64,000 nt of DNA, from NCBI RefSeq assembly GCF_000953825.1, contig NZ_BBUL01000091.1, forward strand, positions 1-64,000. Reading direction: 5' to 3'. Origin of the DNA: Cellvibrio sp. OA-2007 (GTDB lineage Bacteria; Pseudomonadota; Gammaproteobacteria; Pseudomonadales; Cellvibrionaceae). The notes beneath the pieces were generated by a model, which made no database searches, was not told where the DNA came from, and saw only the letters and a program-made list of their open reading frames with translations. The translations under genes and the position numbers were made by a program. How positions within the stretch are numbered: the stretch's first letter is position 1; each line of letters starts with the position of its first letter. Positions 1 to 8,557 of this stretch are shown in pieces.

Positions 1-11
1 ATTCTATATCT

Positions 12-39
12 ATGGATCCCCGCAAGCGGGGATGACGAC
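12..39. repeat. Short palindromic repeat, GGATCCCCGC family
   Basis: The sequence reads ATGGATCCCCGC, AAGC, then GGGGATGACGAC, so a short inverted repeat (ATCCCCGC / GCGGGGAT) sits just beyond the end of the DMT transporter gene. The same GGATCCCCGCnnnGCGAGGATGACGAC sequence recurs at 26450, 28075, 32785 (inverted) and 32828, with a divergent GTCATTCCCGC version at 28027. All copies are intergenic, as expected for a REP-type repeat. Confidence 0.8.
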
Positions 40-45
40 ACCCTT

Positions 46-960
46 CTATTTAGCCTTGTACACAACTGCGCGTTTAAACTCTGGCCGCCAACCGCTGGAA
101 ATTACTACTCCAAATAACACTAACAACATACCTAATAGCTGAATGATATTGGGCAGGGTGCCCAGTGCGAGGCTTACCAAAAGCGTAGAAACGGGAACTA
201 GATTAAACGCAATTGCAGATTTGTCTGGCCCCAGAAAATGCACGCCGCGCAACCAAAAAATATATGCCAATACAGTTCCGCAGATCGACATATAAAATAA
301 AATTCCATGGGTTGTTAAGGATAAATTCGGAATGGTCGCAAAAGGTTGTTCAATGACACTGGCGCTAATCATTAATGCAATTGCACCTATGCTGACCGTC
401 CAGCGCGCCAGTTGTAATGATGGAATGTGGCCAGCAAATTTTTTTGTGCCCACACTATAAAGGCTCCAAACAATACAGGCGCCCAGCATCCACGCATCGC
501 CAAGGGCGATATGTAATAAAGCAAAATTCCCGCCGGTAATCACCAAACTGACGCCCATAAAAGCCAACACAATACCTATGTATTGATAAGTTTGTATGCG
601 GGTTTTGAGTAGCCAGACAGAAAACACCAGTGACAACATGGGCGATAGCGCCATAATTAACGCTGCATTTAATGCCGATGTAGTGTGCAGTGCAGTAAAA
701 AAAGCGTAGTTAAATCCGAACACACCAATAATGCCAAGCGGAATCAGTACGCGCGCATCTTTCCATTGCAACCGGGATTCGGCTTTACCCTGCACAAGGC
801 GCAATAATAAAAACAGTATGAGTGCTATACCAAAGCGTTCAGCGGCTGCGGTAAGCGGTGCTACATCATCTGCGATTGCATGGCCTGCATTAAAATTACT
901 GCCCCAAAAGAAGGTGCTTGCAATCACCATCAACCATACCATCAACTGCGGATTCATCAT
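46..960 (-). CDS. DMT-superfamily (EamA-type) inner-membrane transporter
   Basis: This 304-residue, strongly hydrophobic protein has about ten predicted membrane helices in two similar halves, the pattern of EamA/RhaT-type drug/metabolite transporters. The N-terminal half carries the family's typical WLMVIASTFFWGSNFN stretch. The second half (about residues 150-290) repeats the layout with WSLYSVGTKKF and GTVLAYIFWLRGV. The family exports small metabolites such as amino acids; the substrate here cannot be read from sequence. Two adjacent ATG codons (958-960 and 955-957) could start it, preceded by a GAGAG ribosome site. It reads away from the neighbouring receptor gene with about 200 bases between, so it is probably a single-gene unit. 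Confidence 0.85.
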   Translation of the reverse strand: MMNPQLMVWLMVIASTFFWGSNFNAGHAIADDVAPLTAAAERFGIALILFLLLRLVQGKAESRLQWKDARVLIPLGIIGVFGFNYAFFTALHTTSALNAALIMALSPMLSLVFSVWLLKTRIQTYQYIGIVLAFMGVSLVITGGNFALLHIALGDAWMLGACIVWSLYSVGTKKFAGHIPSLQLARWTVSIGAIALMISASVIEQPFATIPNLSLTTHGILFYMSICGTVLAYIFWLRGVHFLGPDKSAIAFNLVPVSTLLVSLALGTLPNIIQLLGMLLVLFGVVISSGWRPEFKRAVVYKAK

Positions 961-1165
961 TAAACTCTCAACTCATCTAGCGGATGCCAAGAATAGAGAT
1001 TTCGTTTATGGTATGTAAGTTATTTTTTGTTTAAATCTTAGCGGGAGTAGCGAATGCTCCCAACCTGCCTAGGGTAAAAATCAACCAACGTGCGGATCAC
1101 GAATAAATCTAACGGTCAACCGCCCAGCTTGCGCATGAGCGGTTTTTATGAAGTTCACTAAAAGT
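961..1165. other. Intergenic region between transporter and BtuB-like receptor
   Basis: This stretch holds the upstream region of the transporter and the region after the receptor stop codon. A weak inverted repeat (ACCGC...GCGGT followed by T residues, about 1118-1148) lies near the receptor end, but its T run faces the plus strand, which carries no gene here, so I do not call it a terminator. Confidence 0.4.
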
Positions 1166-3028
1166 TTAGAAATTTAATTTCACATTGATTTTTGCACTGC
1201 GCCCTGCCGCTGGGAAACCTATATCGGTGTAGTAGTCTTCATCGGCAAGATTTTCCAAACTCAGGCCCAATTGAAGTTGAGCATTGAGTGTCCAGTGTGC
1301 GCTCGCATCAAAACGGTTGTAGGCGTTGAGTGTTTGTTCTACATCAGTGCCAGTGTAGCGGCTGACGGCAAAGCGTTCATCTACCCGCATATATTGTGCG
1401 TTAAAGCTCCACGCATCGTTTAACGCGTAATTAATAGATGTGCCATAGGTAACTTGTGGACGGCCGAGTAAATGATTGTCGGACGATATCATGTCGATAT
1501 CGGTATAGGTTGCATGCGCCCGTAAGCTGAGATTTTCTTGTACTTGCCAATTAAATTCAGATTCAACTCCGCTGGTTTCTACCCGTGACCGGTTAACATT
1601 TTTGAATGTTGCGGAATCAAAATCGATCAGGTTGCGATAGTGATGGTCAAAATAGCTGACCCGTGCATTGAATGTGTTTTGATTAAATTCAAAACCGGCA
1701 TCGCGGGTGGTGACTGTTTCGGGTTGCAAATCGGCGTTGCCCACTAGTGGATGGCCCAGCGCAAAAAAGCTCGGAAGTTTAAATCCTTCGCCCCAATTGG
1801 CGAACAGTGTCCAATTGTCATTGACGGTAAACTTAGTGCCGATTTGGCCGCTGTCATTCGCATCAAAACCTTCTGCATCATCGCGGCGAATGCTGGCTTG
1901 CACTAACCACGCCTCAGTGGCATAGGTATTCAAATTGATAAAGGCGCTGTCAATTTGGCGATCCAGTGCAAAATTAATCGGGTATACATCCGGTGAATAT
2001 AAATAGCCTGCGCTGGCTCCATCTTCTTTTTTAGTCTCTACACCAATATTCGCCCAGAATTTTTGCTGATCGCCGAGGGTGTTGATCCAACTAAATTGGG
2101 TGCGATTAAAGTCAACTACCGAACCATTGGGTGGAACTGCATCGAAAGGAATAATGCCGGGTGATGTCAGATCTTCGTCGCGTTCATACCAGCTTGCACT
2201 TACTTTGCTTTTCCAAATGTGATTAACCTGCGACACCCAACTCATTGCGGCGCTTTGGTCTTTATAATCGCTCATGTCCAAGTCCCGACCAACAGAAAAT
2301 TCCGGCCCGCCACTTTGCTCGGGGAAACTGGTGCGTTCACCATCAAAATAACGATAACTAAAATTCACGGCGTGTGCATCGTGTTGCCAATTCAAGCGAC
2401 TGGTGAATTCAGTATTTTTTGCAGTGCTACCAACAACGGGTTCGCCAGCATCTTTACCTTGCAAACTAAATGCATAACTGAGCTTGTTGATGCTGCCGCT
2501 GGTAGATACACCAACGCTGCTGTAATCATCGCTGCCCAAGCTTGCATTTAAGGTAGTGGATTTTTTTCCCGGTGTTTGGGTGATGATGTGAATCACACCA
2601 GCGAGTGCATCTGAACCATAGACTGCTGATTGTGCGCCGCGAATTATTTCAATGCGCTCGATGGATTCGATGTTGATGCCATTTAAATCAAACCCGCCGC
2701 CGCGAGTGTTGGTGGGGTCGTTAAGTTGTACACCATCGAGCAGGACAAGCGTGTGGTTTGCTTCAGCGCCGCGCAAAGCTATTGAGGTAATCCCGCCTGG
2801 GCCACCTTGTTCTTCTACCCAGAGGCTGGGCACTTGGCGCAAGGCATCAATCAAACTGTGATTGCTGAGTTGCAACAATTGTTCTTTGTTGATTATCGAA
2901 ACAGAAGACGATAATTGTTCATTAGTGACTGGGCTATAGCTTCCGGTAACAATAAGTTCTTCGGTAGAGGCCAGTGTGGGTAGTGTAATTACTGCAAGAA
3001 ATAATGGGGAGAGGCGGAAAGTTTTCAT
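1166..3028 (-). CDS. TonB-dependent outer-membrane receptor, BtuB-like
   Basis: This 620-residue protein has a signal peptide (about residues 1-20, cut after TLAS) followed at once by a TonB box (EELIVTGSY). The plug domain (about 35-150) contains LRQVPSLWVEEQGGPGGITS, LVLLDGVQLNDPT and IERIEIIRGAQSAVYGSDAL, the hallmarks of the BtuB/vitamin-B12 branch. The remainder is a 22-strand-type beta-barrel ending in the aromatic KINVKLNF, a proper outer-membrane C-terminus. Length (about 600) fits BtuB rather than the 900-1150-residue sugar receptors elsewhere in the window. It probably takes up a cobalamin-like or other chelate compound using TonB energy. No corrinoid riboswitch box was seen upstream and no cobalamin genes lie nearby, so the ligand stays open. 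Confidence 0.85.
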   Translation of the reverse strand: MKTFRLSPLFLAVITLPTLASTEELIVTGSYSPVTNEQLSSSVSIINKEQLLQLSNHSLIDALRQVPSLWVEEQGGPGGITSIALRGAEANHTLVLLDGVQLNDPTNTRGGGFDLNGINIESIERIEIIRGAQSAVYGSDALAGVIHIITQTPGKKSTTLNASLGSDDYSSVGVSTSGSINKLSYAFSLQGKDAGEPVVGSTAKNTEFTSRLNWQHDAHAVNFSYRYFDGERTSFPEQSGGPEFSVGRDLDMSDYKDQSAAMSWVSQVNHIWKSKVSASWYERDEDLTSPGIIPFDAVPPNGSVVDFNRTQFSWINTLGDQQKFWANIGVETKKEDGASAGYLYSPDVYPINFALDRQIDSAFINLNTYATEAWLVQASIRRDDAEGFDANDSGQIGTKFTVNDNWTLFANWGEGFKLPSFFALGHPLVGNADLQPETVTTRDAGFEFNQNTFNARVSYFDHHYRNLIDFDSATFKNVNRSRVETSGVESEFNWQVQENLSLRAHATYTDIDMISSDNHLLGRPQVTYGTSINYALNDAWSFNAQYMRVDERFAVSRYTGTDVEQTLNAYNRFDASAHWTLNAQLQLGLSLENLADEDYYTDIGFPAAGRSAKINVKLNF

Positions 3029-3079
3029 TTAAAGCCTTAGTTTATCTGTATGGTAATTTGGTTTTTAACTGGGGGATAA

Positions 3080-3182
3080 ATGGACTCCGTCACTCACTCT
3101 GAGACACGCCGTGAATACATCCATGTAGGCTCGGGCACAGCATCCTTGCTGCGCACGGTCTCAGAGCAAATGCCGGAATCCA
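3080..3182. repeat. About 100-bp palindromic intergenic element
   Basis: The ends are complementary: ATGGACTCCG at the left and CGGAATCCAT at the right. Inside them is a second pair, CTCTGAGAC (about 3097) and GTCTCAGAG (about 3158). The interior contains CGCCGTGAATACATCCATG. The whole stretch could fold into one long hairpin. It lies between the stop of the cytochrome gene and the start of the receptor gene. Its form is that of a REP/MITE-type element without coding capacity. No second copy occurs in this window. Confidence 0.6.
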
Positions 3183-3211
3183 TTTTTATCGCACTTGGGT
3201 AATTTATCTGC

Positions 3212-6200
3212 TTAATTTTTAACTGCGGGAAACTTATACAGCGTGTAATAAGCATCCATTTTTTCTGGGGCGTTTTTGCTAAACAATGATTGAGTTTTTA
3301 ACTGTGCGTGATAAACCCGCGCAGTTTGTTGCGGGTGAATTTTTGCTTGCTCCAGCGATGCCACATCAATCCGAATAGATTTACGGTCATCACTCAGTGA
3401 AATCGATTTGATTGCTTCTTGTTGTAAACCCAGTTCATCCGAGCCGTAATCCGGCGCATCGCGGTACACCCAAGACTCCAAGGTTAACAGCGATTTTAAT
3501 TCGTCTGCCGTTATTTTATTGTCAATTGCTTGCGTTAATTCCAGGCTAAAACCGGTTGTGGTAGCGAGCATTTCTTTAATTGCTGGTGCAATGGTTTTTC
3601 CGTCCCACACAATACGCTGTAAGCTCGCAATATGGCCACCTTTTGCTTGCCAGCCGCGACCCGTTTGACCGAGTAATAAACTGCCATCTTTCAAAAAGAG
3701 TGGGCGCATTACGCCAGATTCGAGGCCATCAATAAACGGCATCACACTGCCTTGCTCAACACCATCAACCGTTTGAAACGCGATGCGCAATAAATTCGAT
3801 TGGGTTTGATCGCCCATTAACATTTGACCTGCAAATGCACCGAATTTTCCTTTGGTGGTATCCCATGCCGGATTGCCGGGCGAATTGGCAACACGATTGT
3901 GTGGCAACAAAACAATTGCGTTAGTGCGTTTGTTTTGTACTTTGTCCCACGCAATTTCTGGCGAGTCGGGTGTCATGCCGGGCAAATCCACAAGGCCTGA
4001 TGGATGACCGTAAAATTTATCTTTTTCGATGATAAAAATTTTCGAGGTGCCCATAAATTCACCCTGATTATCGGAATACCACAGGCGACCATCTGGCGCC
4101 GTTCCTAAACCGGCAGGGCTGCGCAAACCATTTGCCCAGAGCGAAAATTTTCCGTTGGGTTCAATGCGAATATTCCAGCCCGATAATCCACCTTGTGAGC
4201 CCATGTATTTACCATTGGCTTTGTAAGTGGAGCCATCGCCGCCGTCGGCTAGATTGATGCTGATGTAGTAAGCCCCATCTTTGCCGCGTACCGGGCCGTG
4301 CATGTAGGAGTGATAGTTGCCGTGATAGGAGTGGGCATCAAATAAAGTTTCATAACTGTCGGCGATGCCGTCGCCGTTGGTATCGCTAATACGCGTGAGT
4401 TCGGCTTTTTGCCCGGCGATTACGCTGAGTCCTTTTTTGTCTTCAACTAATACACCAAGGCTGTCAAAAGTGCCTTCAGCAAACAAATGCCATTGGCCTT
4501 TTACCATACGCCAGATTCCCGCAGTGCGCGTTGCAACTACTGTAGTGTTGTCTTGGGTTAAAGCTAAGCCAAGCGCTTCAAACAATTGCTCGCGGCCAAA
4601 ATTATCTTTGGGTGGATAATAACTTTCGATGCTGTAACCCGCCGGCAGATCAGCTTTCGCTTGGGTAATTCTGATCGGTTGTTTGCGATAATCGAAGTCT
4701 GATTTTCTTGCATGCCAGACATTATTGGCAACTTGCATTTTTGCGGTGAGCGTGGCGCTTTTACTGTCTGCAGGCACGGTCCATTGGCCGTTGCTAATTT
4801 TACCTTTGTTCACTGCTGCGTTTTGCAGTAGTTGTGTATTGAGCGAGAATTGTTGTGCAGTTTTTAGTTCGCCGTTTACGGTGATATTCACATCGCCGTT
4901 TGCGGCAATCGAAGTTTGGACTTTTATCGTGTTGTTGCCAACGCGATAATTAAAGGTTGGCAATTCACTTTTTTGTTTTGAATTGCGCGTGTAACCTAAA
5001 AATTGTGCATTCATTGCCGCGACGCGGGGCAGGTGATCTTCTTTGCTGTTGAGTGATGCCTTAATCGTTTCCACATCGCCAAATTTTGCCTCTTTAAAGG
5101 AGAAGTCGATTATCTTGCCCTGCGCATTGAGTGGGACAAATAAAAATTCCTGATTGCCAAAATTAATTTCGCGGCTCTCAAAGCCCATTTTTAAACCCTT
5201 GCCACCGCGATTAGTAAACTCGCCAGTCATATCCAAAAATCCGCCTTGCCAAATCTTGGTAATCGCCAGCAAGCGTGGATCAAATGAATAGTTAACACCC
5301 CAAGGCGAGCCTACGTGAATTGCCCGGCCGGACGCACCAGTCATAGGCCCGCGCTGAATGCGCACTTCATCGTCAACTAATAATTGCAAACGGTCGGCGA
5401 TGGGGTCGTATTCTTCGGCGCCGGTTTGCGCGAGCAATTTAATGGTTGGGCCTTGGTCGTGCACATCGTTTAGTGTTGCGAGATAATCGCCAATTGCGTT
5501 GATCTGTAAGTCGCTTAATACCTGCGGAGAAAATGCCGGCATGATGGGCAGAAAGGCTTCACCTTTTTTAGCGCCGCTTTCAGCAACGGCTAATTGATCG
5601 GTGGCGGCGCGAATGCTGCGGTGTAAATATTGGCGATCTGCCTTTATGGTGAAGCGATGGCCTTCACCACCTTCTACGATTTCGCGGTCACGCGGCTCGC
5701 GTTTAAATAAGCCAAATAAATTCGGACCAGAGCTAACGCCGGAATCATTCTTAATTACCGAGTGGCAAGCATTACAGCCAACCGATTCAAAGGTTTCTTT
5801 GCCGAGTGCAACAAAATCCACCAACTCTTTTTGATTGGTGGCTTCGCCGGATTTTTTTGGCATGGTGATTAATGAAAAATCTGCAGGCGCGATGGTGAAA
5901 TTGCGCAGTGCCAGTTGGCCTTTTTTAACCAAAAAGCTGGTGTTGCCCGCCGGATTTTCCCAGCCGACATTGGCATTTTCGCTCATGCCGGTGCGGATAT
6001 CATTTATCGATACAGTCTCACCATTGATACGCACTTCCACAATTAATGCCGGGTCTACTTTTGCACTGGCTTCGTTATAGCGCGGCGCACGGAAGGTGAC
6101 GTATAACTTTTGCCATTCGTTGTTAACATTGTTGAGGTCTATTGCATAACGACCTTGCACATAGAGTTTTGCATCGCTGCCTTCTGGAGCTAAAAATTCT

Positions 6201-6466
6201 GTTTCGAGTACAGAGTCACCGAGGTATGCAGTTGTGTTCAGGTGTTCAGCGCTGCCGTTAGTGGTGAGTAGGAGAATCTCGCCATCGCTGGCGATAGTCG
6301 CTTGTAATTTGTTGCCGACTGCACTTACTTTGCTGGCGTTAACCCAAGCGTTGTTCGCTTTAAAAAAATCAGCTGGGTTTTGTGCGTAGAGCGGCATAGC
6401 ACTGGCGATGAGCGAACCCAGTAGCGCGACTTTTGAAAATAATCCAAGGTTATTCAGGAGAGACAT
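3212..6466 (-). CDS. Secreted multidomain cytochrome c / beta-propeller protein with DUF1080-like N-terminus
   Basis: This 1084-residue protein begins with a signal peptide (about 1-28, ending PLYAQ). Residues about 30-200 resemble the DUF1080/3-keto-disaccharide hydrolase-type beta-sandwich. A c-type cytochrome domain follows (about 215-345), with one haem site CNACH at residues 231-235 and a likely distal Met in FLPIMPAFSP. After a linker (about 350-600), residues about 610-960 look like a sugar-dehydrogenase-type beta-propeller with repeated blade motifs (DTNGDGIADSYETLFD, GPVRGKDGAYYISIN, GLRSPAGLGTAPDGRLWYSDNQGE). Such arrangements are known from large haem-binding proteins of Planctomycetes and Bacteroidetes. 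The likely role is periplasmic oxidation of a sugar or glycoside with electrons passed to the haem. The next gene upstream on the same strand is a stand-alone DUF1080 protein, but a terminator-like hairpin separates them. Confidence 0.75.
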   Translation of the reverse strand: MSLLNNLGLFSKVALLGSLIASAMPLYAQNPADFFKANNAWVNASKVSAVGNKLQATIASDGEILLLTTNGSAEHLNTTAYLGDSVLETEFLAPEGSDAKLYVQGRYAIDLNNVNNEWQKLYVTFRAPRYNEASAKVDPALIVEVRINGETVSINDIRTGMSENANVGWENPAGNTSFLVKKGQLALRNFTIAPADFSLITMPKKSGEATNQKELVDFVALGKETFESVGCNACHSVIKNDSGVSSGPNLFGLFKREPRDREIVEGGEGHRFTIKADRQYLHRSIRAATDQLAVAESGAKKGEAFLPIMPAFSPQVLSDLQINAIGDYLATLNDVHDQGPTIKLLAQTGAEEYDPIADRLQLLVDDEVRIQRGPMTGASGRAIHVGSPWGVNYSFDPRLLAITKIWQGGFLDMTGEFTNRGGKGLKMGFESREINFGNQEFLFVPLNAQGKIIDFSFKEAKFGDVETIKASLNSKEDHLPRVAAMNAQFLGYTRNSKQKSELPTFNYRVGNNTIKVQTSIAANGDVNITVNGELKTAQQFSLNTQLLQNAAVNKGKISNGQWTVPADSKSATLTAKMQVANNVWHARKSDFDYRKQPIRITQAKADLPAGYSIESYYPPKDNFGREQLFEALGLALTQDNTTVVATRTAGIWRMVKGQWHLFAEGTFDSLGVLVEDKKGLSVIAGQKAELTRISDTNGDGIADSYETLFDAHSYHGNYHSYMHGPVRGKDGAYYISINLADGGDGSTYKANGKYMGSQGGLSGWNIRIEPNGKFSLWANGLRSPAGLGTAPDGRLWYSDNQGEFMGTSKIFIIEKDKFYGHPSGLVDLPGMTPDSPEIAWDKVQNKRTNAIVLLPHNRVANSPGNPAWDTTKGKFGAFAGQMLMGDQTQSNLLRIAFQTVDGVEQGSVMPFIDGLESGVMRPLFLKDGSLLLGQTGRGWQAKGGHIASLQRIVWDGKTIAPAIKEMLATTTGFSLELTQAIDNKITADELKSLLTLESWVYRDAPDYGSDELGLQQEAIKSISLSDDRKSIRIDVASLEQAKIHPQQTARVYHAQLKTQSLFSKNAPEKMDAYYTLYKFPAVKN

Positions 6467-6490
6467 AATCTTTACCTATGTCATTGCACT

Positions 6491-6521
6491 AAAAAAGCGC
6501 CGCAGTGAATAACTGCGGCGC
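6491..6521 (-). terminator. Rho-independent terminator after the DUF1080 gene
   Basis: On the minus strand GCGCCGCAG, a seven-base loop and CTGCGGCGC are followed by TTTTTT. It lies between the stop of the DUF1080 gene (6574) and the start of the cytochrome gene (6466), so the two may be separate or partly coupled units. Confidence 0.75.
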
Positions 6522-6573
6522 AAACAATCGACAGTGTGAGCAATAAGCAACTGTCAGCGGAAAGAACAGGAAA

Positions 6574-7362
6574 TTAAAGTTTGCGCACCCAAATGTTGCG
6601 GAAGTTCATTGCATTGCCGTGATCCTGCAAGCGAATCGGCGCGCAGCCGTGGGCTTTGTAGACGGGTTTGCCAATCCATTCGGTGGCGCCCTGAATTTCG
6701 AAATGGTTTTGTACTAAAACGCCGTTGTGCAACACGGTCACGTAACCGGGTGATGTCAGTTTTTGCGCGGCATCAAATTTTGGCGCGGTGAAAATAATAT
6801 CGTAAGTTTGCCATTCGCCCGGTGCGCGCGATGCATTTACCAGCGGGATAGATTGTTTGTAAATCGATCCCGCTTGGCCATTGGGATAGGTTTTATTGTT
6901 GTAGGAATCCAATACCTGCACTTCGTAGCGCTCCTGCAAAAAAACACCACTGTTGTTGCGCCCTTGGCCTTCCAGTAATTTGCCGTTTTCATCGGTAATT
7001 AAGGTGGGGGTTTTCCATTCAACATGCAGTTGCACATCGCAAAAAGCTTCTTTTGTTTTGATGTCGCCGGTTTTGGGAACTACCACCAGTGCGCCATCGA
7101 CAACTTTCCATTTCGCTTCGCCGCCTTCGGCGCCTTGCCATTGGTTTAAATTTTTCCCATCAAATAGTTGCATTGCATCTGAAGGTATGCCGCTTGCTGG
7201 AACACTGATAATAGCGGGAACTGGTTCCCATACTTCGGTTTCTTCGGCGAGTTGCCAGGGTTCTTTTTTTTCAGCCGCTACGCAGGTTGCCGAATAGATA
7301 AATGCAGTGCTGAGCAGGCCGATGGCGGGCAGTAAGCCGCGTGTTAACAAACGATTATTCAT
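6574..7362 (-). CDS. Secreted DUF1080 (3-keto-disaccharide hydrolase-like) protein
   Basis: This 262-residue protein has a signal peptide (about 1-30, TCVAA) and one DUF1080 domain (about 60-262). Characteristic segments are LFDGKNLNQWQG, DVQLHVEWKTP, GRNNSGVFLQERYEVQVLDSY, GSIYKQ, EWQTYDIIFTAPKFD and PIRLQDHGNAMNFRNIWVR. The fold is a concanavalin-type beta-sandwich. Family members studied so far act on 3-keto-glycosides made by a sugar oxidoreductase; that activity is known for some members and only inferred here. Its neighbour on the same strand is the cytochrome/propeller protein whose N-terminus resembles the same domain, which fits an oxidise-then-cleave pair. No partner dehydrogenase of the usual Gfo/Idh family is visible nearby. 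Confidence 0.8.
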   Translation of the reverse strand: MNNRLLTRGLLPAIGLLSTAFIYSATCVAAEKKEPWQLAEETEVWEPVPAIISVPASGIPSDAMQLFDGKNLNQWQGAEGGEAKWKVVDGALVVVPKTGDIKTKEAFCDVQLHVEWKTPTLITDENGKLLEGQGRNNSGVFLQERYEVQVLDSYNNKTYPNGQAGSIYKQSIPLVNASRAPGEWQTYDIIFTAPKFDAAQKLTSPGYVTVLHNGVLVQNHFEIQGATEWIGKPVYKAHGCAPIRLQDHGNAMNFRNIWVRKL

Positions 7363-7597
7363 GGAGTTTGACCCTGAGCTTTTGTAGTGGAATTTTTGTC
7401 TTGATTGTTATGGTTGTATTTTTTTGATTGTGCTTTTGAGTGTAGTTATAGCGGGTAAAGTGAAGTGCGGCGACTGCTTTTACATAGCTTGATAAAATTA
7501 TCAGATAAATCAAAAGATTGTTAACATAGCTTTACAGAGTCTGTTCGACGCATGGGGGCGCTCAGGAGGCCGGGAGGGTCGTATGGGGAGAGGAGAA

Positions 7598-8344
7598 TTA
7601 CTTTTGCGCCAAGTGACCATTGTCCGGGCAGTTTAAAAATTGTGAATTGGCAAGCCATTGCCGGTCGGGATAATAAGAAAATAAAAATTGTTCGCCCTTG
7701 ATGGTGTCAATCACTTTGCGCGCTATACCTCTGCGTACCGCAGGGCAGCCATGGCTGCGGCCAAGATGGCCGAGTTTTTTGGCGAGCTTTAAATCCACAT
7801 AATCGGCACCATGAAACACAATTGCGCGCTCCATGGCTTTGTCGTTGAAGCCGTCCTCCAAGCCTTCCATTCGCAGTGAATAGCCATTGGCGCCCATATA
7901 GGTTTCTTTGGTGAGGAACAGGCCAAGACTGGTTTGATGACTGCCAGTAGTATTGGAAAAATTGCGGGCAAAATTTTTGCCGGTTTTCATGCCGTGGGCG
8001 ACCAGCTCTTGAAACAGGAGTTTGCCGGTGACCAGATCAAACACCCACAGGCGCGGTTTGGTCGAGACTAGCGAGTAATCGATTACCGTCAGGTTGCGTG
8101 CAGGCGACATGCCTTGTGTGAGCGCACAGTTCAAGGCGGATAGTGCCAGTCCAATCACTTTGGGGTTAGCAGCAGGCGCTGCGCGGCTAAGTTTGTTAAG
8201 CAGGTCAGCGGAGGTTTGGTCTTTGCTAAAAGGAGTGTAATTAAACGGATTCGTTGGGCGATCTTGTGCTATTGCCGTATTTAGCGTGAATAGAAGGCTG
8301 CAACAGGCCAAAAAAAAGCGGCCCTTAAGGGTTTTGTACAACAT
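7598..8344 (-). CDS. Periplasmic murein L,D-transpeptidase catalytic-domain protein (YkuD_2 type)
   Basis: This 248-residue protein has a signal peptide (about 1-26, NTAIAQ) and one catalytic domain with the active-site motif GRSHGCPAV (His198, Cys200). Upstream are the motifs VIDYSLVSTKPRLWVFDL and VAHGMKTGKNFA. This composition matches the short L,D-transpeptidase catalytic-domain family, not the LdtD/YcbB family encoded by the divergent neighbour. Such enzymes form or edit 3-3 cross-links or attach proteins to peptidoglycan; the precise reaction is not readable. It is divergent from the next gene, with about 210 bases between the two start codons. Confidence 0.85.
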   Translation of the reverse strand: MLYKTLKGRFFLACCSLLFTLNTAIAQDRPTNPFNYTPFSKDQTSADLLNKLSRAAPAANPKVIGLALSALNCALTQGMSPARNLTVIDYSLVSTKPRLWVFDLVTGKLLFQELVAHGMKTGKNFARNFSNTTGSHQTSLGLFLTKETYMGANGYSLRMEGLEDGFNDKAMERAIVFHGADYVDLKLAKKLGHLGRSHGCPAVRRGIARKVIDTIKGEQFLFSYYPDRQWLANSQFLNCPDNGHLAQK

Positions 8345-8557
8345 GGATAGCCCCGAATGCGCTGGGTAATTAAAGTTGTAGCAGCCTTGCTATGAAAATT
8401 TATGCGTAGTCAGTTAATTCAATAGTGTTGAAATGCTAGCATCCATATGGGAATGCGGCAAATAACAAAAGTTCAAAAAATAATCGCCATATTGTATTTG
8501 GGGTCGCTTTTTAGGGAATAAATTCACGTTGTTTTAAGCGCGCAGGAGCGCTCGTTT
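8345..8557. promoter_or_regulatory. Divergent promoter region between two L,D-transpeptidase genes
   Basis: These 213 AT-rich bases separate two start codons pointing away from each other, so promoters for both genes must lie here. A GCAGGAGCG ribosome site precedes the plus-strand start. I could not fix individual -35/-10 boxes with confidence. Confidence 0.5.

Noticed and set aside
1117-1148. Terminator after the BtuB-like receptor
   Set aside because: The stem is weak and its T run is on the wrong strand for the receptor gene.
3029-3211. Cobalamin riboswitch upstream of the BtuB-like receptor
   Set aside because: No B12-box-like conserved sequence was seen by eye on the minus strand; the region is occupied by a palindromic repeat element.
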